A stretch of 64,000 nucleotides of DNA, taken from the NCBI GenBank assembly GCA_037349315.1, contig JBAIAC010000014.1:24405001-24469000 (forward strand), given 5' to 3'. The position numbers and the translations under genes were made by a program. The notes under the pieces are model-generated. The model was not told the DNA's origin. It saw nothing but the letters and a program-made list of their open reading frames with translations, and searched no databases. The stretch is from Chelydra serpentina. Its lineage: Eukaryota > Chordata > Testudines > Chelydridae. Below are positions 1-11,357 of the stretch, piece after piece. Numbering within the stretch: the first letter of the stretch is position 1; each line of letters begins with the position of its first letter.

Positions 1-1846
1 TCCATTTCAATAAGGAAAGTCACTGAGTTTCCCCCCATCCCTCCAGGAGTAACATAGTCCAAGACAATCATAATAACCAACTTTTTACTGACAGAGAAAT
101 TTCACTTTGGGCAGTGACTAGCTGAGATAATGACTCATTATACTAAGAGTATTTATTTTCAGTGGTGATTTAGAAGTATTCTCCCTTAATATTAATAATT
201 ATGCCTAGCTCAGATATAGCACTTTTCATCAATAGATCTCAGAGCACTTAGAGTTGTGTGCTTCACATCCAGTATTCTTTTGTTGTTGGAAGAGTTCCTT
301 ATGAGTAGAAATCTGTTAAAGTGTTTTCTGTCAACAAGAAAAGAGTAAGGTCTGCTCCAGCCAATTATTTCCCCAGCCCTCTTTTTATCATCTCCAGTAT
401 CATATGGAAGCCATCGTTGTTATAACATTAAAATAATATTTGGAGCAGACATACTGACTCTGAGTAGGATTTTATTTTGGACATACATTTGACATGCTCA
501 CTATAATAACCCACTCCTATTTTAACTGCAAACACTGCAATGGTAATTGGATAGGGGTTAAGCAGATATGAAAGACCAGCTAAATTGGACATAAACACTG
601 AGAAGATGGTGGGGAAAAGAAAATGTAATATAACATTACTAGTCAGATGGCTTGGCCTTATAAATCAGTATGTTTGACTTTCGGACTTCTCATGCTAGTG
701 ATCATTTGGATTCCTTGAGAGAAAAAGGATAACTCCATTGTTCTTCAGCACTTTCTTTTGGCCAATCCATGGACCAGTATAAATACAAATTTGGTAAAAA
801 GTTATTTAAACAAACACTTCTTGTACCTTGTTTGAGTCAAAGCGATAATACAATGCTTATAATGCAATCCCCGTAGTATCATCGGATGCAAGAAAGGAAA
901 GTGATGTGGTCCCTTTATAGATCATTTACATTGTGATAATCTGGCCTATGAATTTACTCTAATTGTGAGCTTGGCTGTAAAAAGTATGTGAAAGTTCATA
1001 AGATGCCACAGTAACCTAGAATAATAAATGTTAATGGAAACAGGTATGAAAAGGAGACAGAAAGACTGCATTAGTCTAAGCAAAAAGACTTACTGATATA
1101 ACTCAAGGACTGTGTTAGGATCATGCTTGATAAACAAGAAAATGTGGGTGCAGAAATCAGTGAACCAAAATTGGTGTGGACAAAAAAGAAAAGAAAAAAA
1201 AAGAGGGGATGGCCTATTCCACCCATCATTTTCTTTGTGGGTCTTTAAGGGGAAGAAATGAAGAAGAACAGATGAAGGTTACTAGAGGGAGATTCATCAT
1301 CATGACTGCCACCCATACTGTTTCTTGGGCCCCTGGGCCTTTTTTATCACGATCCTGAGAGATGTCCTGGCCAGATTGGGCCAGAGAGAGGGATTCAGAT
1401 GACACTGCCGCCCCTACCAGTTCCAGCTGAATCCCAAACACTGTCTAAAATAAATCAGGATTGGACTTGAACAGCAGTAGCAGCTCCTATTCATCTCAAC
1501 TAACTTCTTCTCTCTTACCCAAAAGGACAATTGCCACCATCTTTGACACCATAGAAGACATAGTCAAACAAGGGTGGGGAGGTTTCCTTCTAAACCCCTC
1601 TCCAGCTAAAGGAAAAGGGAACAAGAAATGTTGTTAAAATAAAATCTTTATTTAATACTTTACATTTCAAATTCTTCAACTGCTTTTCCTTCTTTTCTGT
1701 ATCTTTAATAAAGGGTTAAAAGGTACTAAGAACACTGACTCTCTATACCGCACCTGGACCTTGTCTAAACGGTTTAATATTGGACAGTGACTGGATTGTG
1801 TTAACACCTCTGGTCCATTTATTCCATCTAAATTAATACAACAGAA
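1..1846. other. No gene or classified repeat seen
   Basis: AT-rich non-coding sequence. All reading frames are short and of random composition, and I recognise no exon with paired splice sites. An A-rich run occurs near 1183-1203. Confidence 0.5.
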
Positions 1847-1957
1847 TGTAAGAACATAAGAGTGGCCATACTGGGTCATACCAAAGGTCCCCAGAGGGAA
1901 TGAACAGAACAGGTAATCATCATGTGAGCCACTCCCTGTCGCTCATTCCCACTTCCC
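1847..1957 (-). repeat. CR1-type LINE 3' end fragment
   Basis: The block starts with AAGAACATAAG and continues with 'gccatactgggtca', 'agagggaatgaacag' and 'aggtaatcatca'. The same words occur in the same order in the longer CR1 copy at 30200-30665. Relative to that copy this one lacks an internal piece of roughly 40-50 bp. Reversed, it would end in CTTATGTTCTT, the 3' end of the element, so it is a 5'-truncated minus-strand copy. Confidence 0.7.
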
Positions 1958-2438
1958 ACTGAATGTATATTGGCCATTTTATGAACCAACATATAAAGTA
2001 TTTTTAAGAGACTACCCTGTGACGGTGTTCCCCATAAAACTTTATAGGGAGATGATTATAAATGTATATATGTAACTAAAATATGTTTTATGCTACATGT
2101 GCCATGTAACATATCTCTGTGAAAGTTATGACCTACTGAATTTACTCCTCCTGTTTGTATGCATGTATCATTGTTGTAGTTGGAGTTATGAAGATTGGTT
2201 TTATATTTGCTGGTTTTGTACATAGCCTTTGTAAGTGCATGGGATCATCTTTGGAGCAAAGAATGCCTGTTAAATGCGAGCACTTGACAGACAAAAGACT
2301 TTGCAGACCCCAATCCACATTGGGGCCAGGTCTGGAATGCAACTGGTTAGACTGGTTAGGGCGCATGGGCAGGTGACTTGCCCATGTGATCCCAAAACTC
2401 CAGGGCAACTGGATCCTACACAGGGAGAGGAAGAGAGG

Positions 2439-2448
2439 CTATAAAAGC
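2439..2448 (+). promoter_or_regulatory. TATA box of solo LTR
   Basis: CTATAAAAGC lies inside the 2018-3163 LTR at the position expected for the U3/R promoter. It is the clearest TATA element in the first 10 kb. Activity is not shown by sequence. Confidence 0.55.
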
Positions 2449-2875
2449 CCTTGCAAGACCCTTCCATTTTGTCTTCAGCTGGCTAAAGGGAGAGGCTCTC
2501 CACCCCCCCAAGGACATTCCTGAGGGGAACTGAACAAAGGACGAGGCACACTAGGGGGTGTGAGAGTCTGCTGAGCTCAACTGGACCCAGGCTGATTCCA
2601 CAGCCTGTAAAAAGGAAAATATCCAAATCTGGTGAGGCTTTTATCTGTGTTAACTTTGAATAGACATAGATGTGCGTGTTTTATTTTATTTTACTAAGTA
2701 ACTTGCTTTGTTCTGCCGGTCATTAATTGAACTCACTTAAGTCCTATTTTCTGTACTTATTAAAATCACTTTTTACTTATTAAGTTTCCTTGAGTACGAG
2801 TTAGTGCCTTGGGACAGCGATCAGTGGCGCATATCTTTCCATCTTTGCAATAGAAAGCGAACGATTTATGAGTTT

Positions 2876-2900
2876 ACCCTGTATAAGCTTTATACAGGGT
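2876..2900. repeat. Short palindrome inside the solo LTR
   Basis: Ten-base arms ACCCTGTATA and TATACAGGGT are separated by AGCTT. It sits in the 3' part of the LTR and could form a small stem in the transcript. Function is unknown. Confidence 0.6.
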
Positions 2901-3168
2901 AAAACGGATTTATTAAGGGTTTGAGCCTCCTTGGAGTTGAGCAGCTGGGTGTCAAAGGCAAGAGCACTTCCAGGGGCCTTACAGTGGTGAGGGGACTTGG
3001 TTCAGACCTGGGTCTGTGTTTGCAGCAGATCAGTGGAATCTGGCTCAAAACAGACAGGATTCGGGAGTCCCAAGCTGGAAAAGGCCTGGAAGCAGGGGCA
3101 GAAGTAGCCTTGGCACACCAGGTGGCAGCACCAAGCAGGGCTCTGTGGCCCCAACCCGTCACATACCC

Positions 3169-4558
3169 ATTCTCCCCTCCTTTCTGTATTGTGAGTGTAT
3201 GAATACAGTTAATTGTATGATAATGTAGTTTCTCCATTAGGTGTAGACGTGCTTGATCATTCCAGGCCAATAGCAACTTCTCTACAGCAAGCCCAGAATG
3301 CAAACAACATCTCAGAGTCCACTTTTGTTCCACATGTGTTCCAAGATTTCTTTCTGTGCTCCTACAGGAAGTAGCAGCAGCCTATGAACTAACTAGGAGC
3401 CAGGAAGACTCTGGGTTTTAATCCTGTCTGAGTCACTGATTCATTGTCTAACTTTGGTCAAAACATGTGAGTTTTGTTTTTCACTTAATTTTGCTAGCAA
3501 GCAAATAAAAAGCAGGCCCTCACTGACAATCAAATGCTCATCTGGAATGAGATACCCAGGGTTAATTAATTTTAAAATAGTAAAATTAAGGGTGCTTGGA
3601 ATGTTCAGGCCTGAGTCAAATAGAAGCAAGTTTATTTTTTAATAATTTTTTCAGAAGTGACAGTTTAAAATGGGAATCAAAGTGGCATTGAGTAGTTTTG
3701 GCAAAATTGCAAGAGGCCAATGCGTTATAAATACATTTCCAGCAAAAATATGCTAATCATATCGTAACTGTTTGGGAAAGAATTTCACTACATCAGTAAC
3801 AAGTTACATGACAGATATGGAAATGTTATGCTAGAAAAACCACATGCCCCCGACTTAAATAAAAAATGGACACAGTCCAAAACCAAAAATGTTGTTTCTG
3901 TCAATCAAAAGGCATTTTAAATAGGCAGGATCTGAGGGACCATGGAGCATCTAGGAGTTCTTGGGGAAAAAACGTAGAAGGGTTAGAGATCTGGAAAAGG
4001 CAAAAGCAGTATCAGGAAGCTGAACTAGCTTAAACTAATTCATTATCACAGAGACCACACAAAACTAGACCCATTTTCTGGGCTATGGTTGTTGGAGAGA
4101 GTGTACATGGAGAATACTCAATGTTATATTTTAATCATTAATGTGTAAGTGTAAATTAAATCCCAAATTCTGAGGTTGATAAAACAATTGCTGTTGTAAG
4201 TTTTCTGTTTTCTTACTGCAGATTTGTTCAAGAAGAAGAAAGGGGAATAAGCTGGCTTGTTGACATTTTGAATGCCATAGCAGGTGCAAGGGGAAGATGG
4301 AATTGAGCAAAACAACAATTGTTTTTGTCTCCTTATTTTAATGGTGCTTATTAGGGAATGTTAGAAAATGGTGCTCTTATTGTTTACTACATTAAGGTAA
4401 CACATATATGCCACCTGATTAGTGCTTAGGAAGGCCAAGATGTTCCCCAGATTCATATTAGATTTCCAAACAAATTCCATTCCTCCATAAGAATGTAGGC
4501 ATTCATGCAAGTCTACCAGTTTTCTTACAGCTGTGTGCTTAAAAAATATATCCTTTGA
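3169..4558. other. No gene or classified repeat seen
   Basis: AT-rich sequence between the solo LTR and the next MITE. Open frames are short and do not look coding. Confidence 0.4.
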
Positions 4559-4740
4559 AAACACTGCAATTAAATACCCCTGGCCATCCCATGTCAGCTG
4601 ACTCGGGCTCACAGGGCTCGGCTTAAGGGATTGTTTAATTGAAGTGGTGTTGTTCAACAGCCCCTTAGCCTGAGCCCTGTGAGCCCAAGTCGGCTGACAT
4701 GGGCCAGCTGCGGGTATTTAATTGCAGTGTAGACATACCC
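4559..4740. mobile_element. Palindromic Harbinger-type MITE, left end eroded
   Basis: Two arms of about 75-80 bp are inverted copies: ACACTGCAATTAAATACCC at the left matches the reverse of GGGTATTTAATTGCAGTGT at the right. The right terminus read inward is GGGTATGTCTACACTG. It matches 15 of 16 bases of the right terminus of the 5.15-kb Harbinger transposon at 45575-50724. TAA follows the right end (4741-4743), compatible with the TNA target preference of Harbinger elements. The first ten or so bases of the left terminus have diverged or been lost. It has no coding capacity. Confidence 0.7.
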
Positions 4741-4899
4741 TAAATTTCTGTTGGCGAAGCCCCCTATGAGCCTACATTTCTGCCAATTGGCATGTGCAAA
4801 GCCATCTAAGTTCTAATACCACCAAGTTGCTTAGCTTCTAAGCCCTTGCAAGGTTCTCCAAGTAGGCAGGGAACACCTATCTCACCTGTGGGGCCCTAT

Positions 4900-5105
4900 T
4901 TGTATAACTACACCGCACCCCTGCTAGAACGCGGGGTTTGGGAGCTATGCCTGGTACCGCGTTAACGCAGGGACCGCATTAATGTGGGGGGAGGGCATTA
5001 TCATGGATCGCAATGTAAACAATTTATTTTGGGATCCATGGTCGCCCCCGCGTTAATACCGTATTCGCACTATAGTGGGGCGCGGTATAGCGGGGGTCTC
5101 CTGCA
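4900..5105. repeat. GC-rich, partly self-complementary repeat
   Basis: The ends resemble inverted copies: 'cgcacccctgctagaacgcg' on the left against the reverse of 'cgcggtatagcgggggt' on the right. GCGTTAA / TTAACGC words occur between them. Base composition is clearly more GC and CpG rich than the neighbours, which suggests an inserted non-autonomous DNA transposon. Superfamily and exact ends are not resolved. Confidence 0.45.
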
Positions 5106-5134
5106 CTTATATTCATTGGGCCAGAAAGAGAATG

Positions 5135-5345
5135 ACTCTGCAGCCCAGTGGTTAGGGAACTCACCTCAGAGAACCAGGTTCAAGACTCTCCTACAAATAA
5201 TATTTCAGTATTTTATACAAAGTGGAACAGCTTCAACAGTAGAGATTGAGATAGACTCATCTCAGACTACCCTATTACCCACTGGCTAGGGCACTCACCT
5301 GGGAGGTGAGAGACCACCTGGGTTCAAGCGTCTGCTCTAATTTGG
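5135..5345 (+). repeat. Two tRNA-related repeat heads
   Basis: Two segments (about 5142-5195 and 5268-5340) share the pattern 'gtggttagggnactcacct...ggttcaag'. This resembles a tRNA A box/B box pair (TGGTTAGGG and GGTTCAAG). A related sequence occurs near 13.81 kb and 30.83 kb. These are parts of a dispersed repeat, not functional tRNA genes: no cloverleaf with paired acceptor stem is seen. Confidence 0.5.
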
Positions 5346-5786
5346 ACTATAGGATATAAGGTGGAAGGGGGGAGTTTGGAAGAAAGGGCTGACCAGACTT
5401 ACATGCCTAACTCCAGGAGACAATTTATAGCCGTGAATCCACAGTGGAGGGAGGTGCCTCCCTACATCCCAGAGTTAGGGGTCAGGCCACAGTCCTTTCC
5501 TTAGTATTTCCTCTGGCTTATATAGGCAGCTTCCTGCTCATCTTGCTGAATTCTGTTAATCCAATTCTTAGGTGCCTAACTTTCCCCATGCATCATATAG
5601 GAAGCCTGGAAGCCTAACTTGGGGCTGTGGATTCCACAAGGTGGTAGGGTGACTAAATATTAGGCATTGCTGTGCTCAGTCTGTGTCCCCTTTTGTGCCC
5701 TAACTTAGCCCTCTGGCATGACCAAACCAGAGCACTGTGGATTATATGGAGCATTGCGGAAGTTCTGAGTACAAATTATGGTATGC

Positions 5787-5960
5787 AGTGCTGTTGTAGC
5801 TGTGTTGGTTCCAGGATATTAGAGAGACAAGATGGGTGAGGTAATACTTTTTACTGGACTAACTTTCGTTGGTGTGAGAGAGATATAGTTTCAAGCTTAC
5901 ACAGAACTCTTCTTCAGGTCTGAATAAAAGATATTACCTCACCCATCTTGTGTCTCTACA
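5787..5960. repeat. Interspersed repeat with inverted ends
   Basis: Contains 'gacaagatgggtgaggtaat' near 5827 and its inverted copy 'tattacctcacccatcttg' near 5933, separated by about 85 bp. The intervening 'tactggactaactttcgttg' and 'cttcttcaggtctg' also occur in the diverged copy at 53021-53200, so this is a dispersed family. I cannot name the family with confidence. Confidence 0.6.
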
Positions 5961-6164
5961 GACTATAGTGTCACTTCTGATGGTGGAACAAGAGCAAATA
6001 CAACTATAAATGGATTTTGCAACCAGCTCATTTGAAAATTTGACCCCTTTAAATTTCACATATAGCAAGTTTTTGAGGCAAAATCCACTCCAAACCAATG
6101 GGTAAACAATGCCCCACAAAATTTTGTGGGGGAAAAAAAAGAGTCACTAATTTTGCCCAGCCCT

Positions 6165-6370
6165 AATATTAAAGTACTTTGCAAACATTAGCTACTTAAG
6201 CTTTACAACAACCTTATGAGGTACATAAAGGCACTTATTCCCACATTGCAGAAGGAGGAACCGAGAAATAGAAGGTGTCAGTGTAGCTAAGGCCACAGTG
6301 ACCTAGAAAAGTAACACAGGACTTTTGATTCATAGTGCCCTGCACCAACCACTGTAGCAAAAGGGAATTC
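6165..6370 (+). repeat. Ancient MIR/L2-like repeat
   Basis: The order of words is typical of old amniote MIR/L2 copies: 'tttacaacaaccttatgagg', a 'cccacattgcagaaggagga' segment, then 'ggccacagtgacctag'. It is strongly diverged and contains no coding sequence. Confidence 0.5.
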
Positions 6371-9300
6371 CATGAACACATTTATATAATGAGGGCCATC
6401 ATACAAGTTTAGTTAGAAACACAAAACAAAATTTAAAACAGAAATACTATGCATATATGTGACTGCTAGTCCACATGCATTTACTCTTGAGATCTTAGCG
6501 CCTTTGCATTTAGAATACATTTGTAATATACTTTTCTTAAATTTGGATACCCATGAGGCTGGGATAGATTTGAAAGAACCCACAAACATAAATCAAAGTG
6601 CTTTCCACATTAATATCTTTTCATGTTGTCTTTCTCTAAGTTCTGTTCAAATTAAGTTTTAATGTAGCTTTTGTTAGTGCTCAGAAGTACTAGGCAAAGG
6701 ATGCCAAATGTGCTCCAAAGATAATTTACTTCTCTTCTTATATGGTGAACTACATGATCTCAATTGTAACTTACAGTGCCCAAGTATTACTTTGATCCCA
6801 GATTGCTGAAGATTATTGTGGCACTGAAGTGCAAAGAAAGACCTCTGATGACTGTTAATTGCAACTTCACATTTCATAGAGTCCAAGAATAAAACAGGTT
6901 CACCATAATAAAAAATAGACAAATAAGCCTGTTTTACTCTTTGTATATTTCACTGATTTAAGCTGCTAATGTATGTTCACAGCAATCTAATTAATTTCAA
7001 ATGCACAGATAACATTGTTGTCAAACCATACTGACTTAATTTACAGCTTGCTCTTTAAATGAAGAAGTACATAAAATCCAAGCTGTTAACTATTATTTTC
7101 AAGAACTCTGTATAATGCCATTTTTCAACAAAGAGTACAGTACAGCCATTTTTCAGTTCTATGCAAGTGAAAAATGGATTATGTTCCCCCCTTTTTCTAA
7201 ATCCATATAACTCTTATGGACTTTGATTGAAAAAGGAATGCTTTGTAGAACAGTAAATCCATAAATAGGATTAGTCCCATTTGATATTTTTAAAAGTGGT
7301 TATGAAATTAAATTTAAAATGTCCAATATTCATCACCCGTACAAAAAAACAAACAAAAGACAAAAAACCCCACCAAAACCACACACTCTATAGGATTCCC
7401 ACATGCAGACTATGATTCTTAATGATTTAGTTTTGTAAGGGTAACCATTCTAGTTTGTTGTGCCTATTATTTTATTTATAGAAACCATCCAAATATATCT
7501 TTAACCAAAACAGAAATAAAAATCTGTTAAGACTTTGAATGGCTTTTTATCTTAAATAGTTAAGGACAGATTAGAGTTGTCCATAATTAATTAAAAATAC
7601 AGGAGCCATGATTCTGTTAGTATCATCATGGAAAATGTAAGATCTCACAGAATCAAGAGTATATGCACTTAGGGGACAATCTTGCAAGTTCTTACTTTCA
7701 AGCACTCATATTGCTGGAGTACTCAGAGTACTAAACACTGTTCTGTACTTTGCATTTGCAGGATCAGACCTTTAGAATGGTGTCATACTTTACTTAAATT
7801 TTATGAGCCACATTCTGATATCAATTACACCACTGCAAATCCAACACACGCCCATTTTCTTCAGTTTGATTTATGCCAGTGAAACTGACATCAGGGTCTG
7901 GCTAGATATGTTCTATGGTAATCCTGGGAGTGTTAGTCTCCTCTGATGTTTAGTATTTGGTCCCTGCAGATATTAAAAAATTCTTGTAGTATCCTTGGGT
8001 GATAATAGAATATTTGGGCCTGACAGTGTCTGAAGTTTTGCAGAGGCTGGCTACAGTAGGGAAAGTTGAGTTGTCTGGTGTGTAGTTGCTATTGGATGTG
8101 ATTTCATTTCTCAAGTTTACATTATACTTTGACCAACTGGTCTCGAAAAAAAAGAATTCACAACTTTGAGATCTTGTCATTCTCTTGCTGATGATAAACC
8201 TTGTTGATCTGTACAGTAAGTTGAACCACACAATGATGTCAGACAGACATGTTCCCTTGAGATTCACTGTGAAGTAGGTGGTGTGCGATTGTTTTATCTT
8301 TAGATCCCCACCCCTCAAATTGTAAATGATCTTTATTTAAATAGGATGAAATCTTTGCAAGAGCTGGATGAATAATATTCATTTAACATTTTGAATCATT
8401 GAGTTTTGGTTAGTTAAATAGTTTAATTAATGTTTTTGACATTATTCAACCAGCTTTATAATATGGTTGAACAATATTCATAAAATATTTATTCAATTAG
8501 TTTTTGCATCATCTGTCAGATAAGGTATTCTTAATTCTGTATTTTGTTTGATCATTGCTTGTCTTTACAGAACATTCAGATATGCCTTCTGCCTACTATC
8601 ATATTCTCTACCCCATGCTCATTTTTTCTGTTTAAGTTGTTTCTAAGACTATTTTCTTTGTTATCTACCCCAGTCCTGACTTCTCAACCCGACATACCTT
8701 ATTCCTACAGATCAGATCTTGAGTTTTGGTTCAGGTCTAACATCCAAACTTTGGGGTCCCTGGAATACAGATCCAGGTGTTAAGCCAAACCGAATATCAC
8801 AACTGGAGTTCATGTCTATTTTCTTCTTTTCTCCCACCTTCTCGAACAAATCATTAAATGCTAATTAAAAACTTTTATTTGGGCATCCAAGCAGACAGAT
8901 TAAGAACCTGGTCCAAAGTCTTTGCATTCTATCTTTCATCAAATCTTGTCACTTTTCCTTCCATAATATTTCCAACATTTTCTAATTCCTTTCTGTCTGC
9001 AGTGAACCACTAGAACAAATCCTCAGCTGGTGTAAATGACTTGTTTAGAAACAAGTATTTGTGATTATGTCTGAGCTCCTTATTCTGATGAGAGTTTTGC
9101 TTGAATGAGTAACGCATTATCAGGTCCCTAGTTCATTGGGGCTTCTTATATAAACATGCATTTAAGCTGTTTAGAAATGCACTTAAGTGTCTATTAGGTC
9201 TATTTCATTTACTGTTTTGAATTAGTTGTATGTCAAGCATTCTTTTCAATTCTCCTTCTTTCCATATCCAAGGGAAAGAAATGCCCACAAAACAGCCATT

Positions 9301-10789
9301 TTGATTTCATTAGTAAATACTAGACTCCTTACTAGCTTTTCCCCCCACCTGGCAGCTATGCCTCTGCCTCCCTCAACCTCACATTGCCCCGTGGCATGGG
9401 GATTTCTAGAGTACCTGATGACACTAACCCTCCTTGTATGCATTGCAGATTGTGCAAACAAGAGGATTCCAGCTGTTATTTGCATAGGCAAGGGGGGGGG
9501 GAGGGCCTTCGGAACCTTTTTCCTGTCCCTCTGCTCCCCGTGTACTGACACCGAAATAACCAGAATCTAGTCCAAAGTTTGTGCCACAAAAGCCAGGAAA
9601 TGGAAAGATACAACTGCCAATCTTCTCCTTAAGAGCAGCTGTGCTACTTAATGTCTTACTATATGTCTTGTGCATGAATGGAGGACAGAGTGCCAGCCTT
9701 AACTGTGAACATCCTGGTCTTTGTCAGTTCATGCCACAGTCTTATTGTTTTTCCAGCTTAATTTTCTGCCCTGACAGTAATTTGTTCGGTTTGGTTTTAA
9801 CATGTGTGCACTGGAGATATGGGAGGTTATTGATAATAATAAGGCTTTGTTACAGATTTCATCTCATTTTCCTTCAAGCATTTTTATTTTTACAGTGCTT
9901 CCTTAATCAGACTGTTCCAAACACAGTGACTAACAGTTGTATGGAAGGATTCTGAAAAACCGCAGTGCAATTTATCATGAAAGATAAGATGCTAAAACAC
10001 ACACGAGGAAAATGGTAAATCATATTTAAATTAACTGTTCTTGAGGGCCTTTTGACTAAGGGGGTCCTTTTAGTTGTTATGTTAATGTATCTCCATGCTT
10101 CAACAGAAATCCAAGTCTGTATTTCAACAATGCTAATATGCCAAAGGTCATCCAGTAACTATGGAATATAAACAGACTCAGAGAACATTAATAATTTGAG
10201 AACAAAACGATTTCAGTAAATAAAGATTAAGATGCACAATTCAAAGAAACTTTGTGACCAGAATTGAGATGCAGTTAGTAAAACTACTCAGTCGGGGGTT
10301 TTGGTTCTTTAATACCTTATTGTCTTGGGAGGTTTTTACTTCCAGCTAGTGATGTGAGCATAAACTATCCATTGTGCTTTCCCCAAAATACCTCCTTTTA
10401 GCCTACTGTACTGACCCAATACTAATTCCTGAGGTACAATGGTATGTTATGCAATGCTTTCAGTAATTACCTTTGTGTGTTAGCAAATGGGGTTCTGGCA
10501 CTGAGATGCCTTTTTAAAAAATCCTTATCTCCTGGAAGGGATTCTTTGAGAAGATTAAAGTGCACCAAGAGACATAATGTTGCCCCCAAGACAGTAAAGT
10601 ACTGGATTAAGAATACATACTCACCACCATCTTTCCATGAGAGATCAAATCCTCATCTACAACAGAGACCTACATTTCTGGAATGTTATTTTATAGTCAC
10701 AGTCTTTCCAATTTAAAAATGAGTCATTCATATCATCATTAGCAAGGCTTTTTTTTTTCTGGATAGAAACACACTCATAATTATTATTT
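6371..10789. other. No gene seen; scattered degenerate repeat pieces
   Basis: AT-rich sequence. A weak ancient repeat piece with 'attacaccactgcaaat' lies near 7810-7915. A poly-G run lies at about 9491-9501. The overlapping open frames at 9226-9955 have random composition and I do not treat them as genes. Confidence 0.4.
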
Positions 10790-10797
10790 ATTTAGAA

Positions 10798-11349
10798 CAG
10801 AGGTGGGCAAAATACAGCCTGCGGGCCTTATCCAGCCCATGGGATTGTCCTGCCTGGCCCCTGAACTCCCAGTTGGGAAGGCTAGCCGCCGACCCCTCTC
10901 CCGTAGCCTCAGTGCGCCGCACCACCCCCTCTCCCGTAGCCACCAGTGCGCCGCACCACCCCGCACGGGCAGCGTGGCTGGCTCCGGAGCTGCGAGCTCC
11001 TGCTGCTCTGAGCAGCATGGTAAGGGGGCGGGGTGTGTGTGTGTTGGATAAGGGGCAGGGAGTCCTGGGGGCAGTCAGGGGACGGGGAACAGGGGGGATT
11101 GGATAGGTGTGGGAGTCCCGGGGGGGCGGTTGTCAGGGGGCCAGGGTGTGGATAGGGGTTGGGGCAGTCAGGGGACAGGGTGCAGGGGGAGGTTGGATGG
11201 GGCGGAGGTTCTGGGAAGGGGTATCAGGGGACGGGGGGGTTGGATGGGGGGGCAGGCTGTTTGGGGAGACACAGCCTTCCCTACCCGGCCCTCCATACAA
11301 TTTTGCAACCCCAATGTGGCTCTCGGGCCAAAAGGTTTGCCTACCTCTG
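10798..11349. mobile_element. Non-autonomous hAT transposon, perfect 8-bp duplication
   Basis: Terminal inverted repeats CAGAGGTGGGCAAA and (read inward from the right) CAGAGGTAGGCAAA differ at one position. Both sides carry ATTTAGAA (10790-10797 and 11350-11357), an 8-bp target duplication typical of hAT elements. The interior is GC rich with a G-rich minisatellite and has no transposase, so it was moved in trans. The 552-bp length is usual for such elements. Confidence 0.9.
11040..11256 (+). repeat. G-rich minisatellite inside the hAT element
   Basis: Degenerate tandem units share 'gtcaggggac', 'cagggggattggat' and similar words, spaced about 35-60 bp apart. The plus strand is extremely G rich. 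Apparent open frames here are a by-product of the repeat. Confidence 0.6.
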
Positions 11350-11357
11350 ATTTAGAA

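Larger units (their letters stand above)
2018..3163 (+). mobile_element. Solo LTR, 1146 bp, with 5-bp target duplication
   Basis: The block begins TGTGACGG and ends CCGTCACA, an 8-bp perfect terminal inverted repeat with TG/CA ends as in LTRs. It is flanked by TACCC on both sides (2013-2017 and 3164-3168), a perfect 5-bp target duplication. It carries a TATA box near 2439 in plus orientation, about 420 bp in, and an ATTAAA-like signal near 2759. There is no gag or pol sequence next to it, so it is best read as a solo LTR left by recombination between two LTRs. The family (endogenous retrovirus or Ty3/gypsy) cannot be told from the LTR alone. Confidence 0.85.

Noticed and set aside
7950..8318. 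122-codon minus-strand frame
   Set aside because: Low-complexity runs (phenylalanine run from A-rich DNA), no recognisable domain, no splice signals.
9226..9955. Overlapping frames of 80-124 codons on both strands
   Set aside because: Composition is random, several frames overlap on both strands, and no splice-site pairing or domain is visible.
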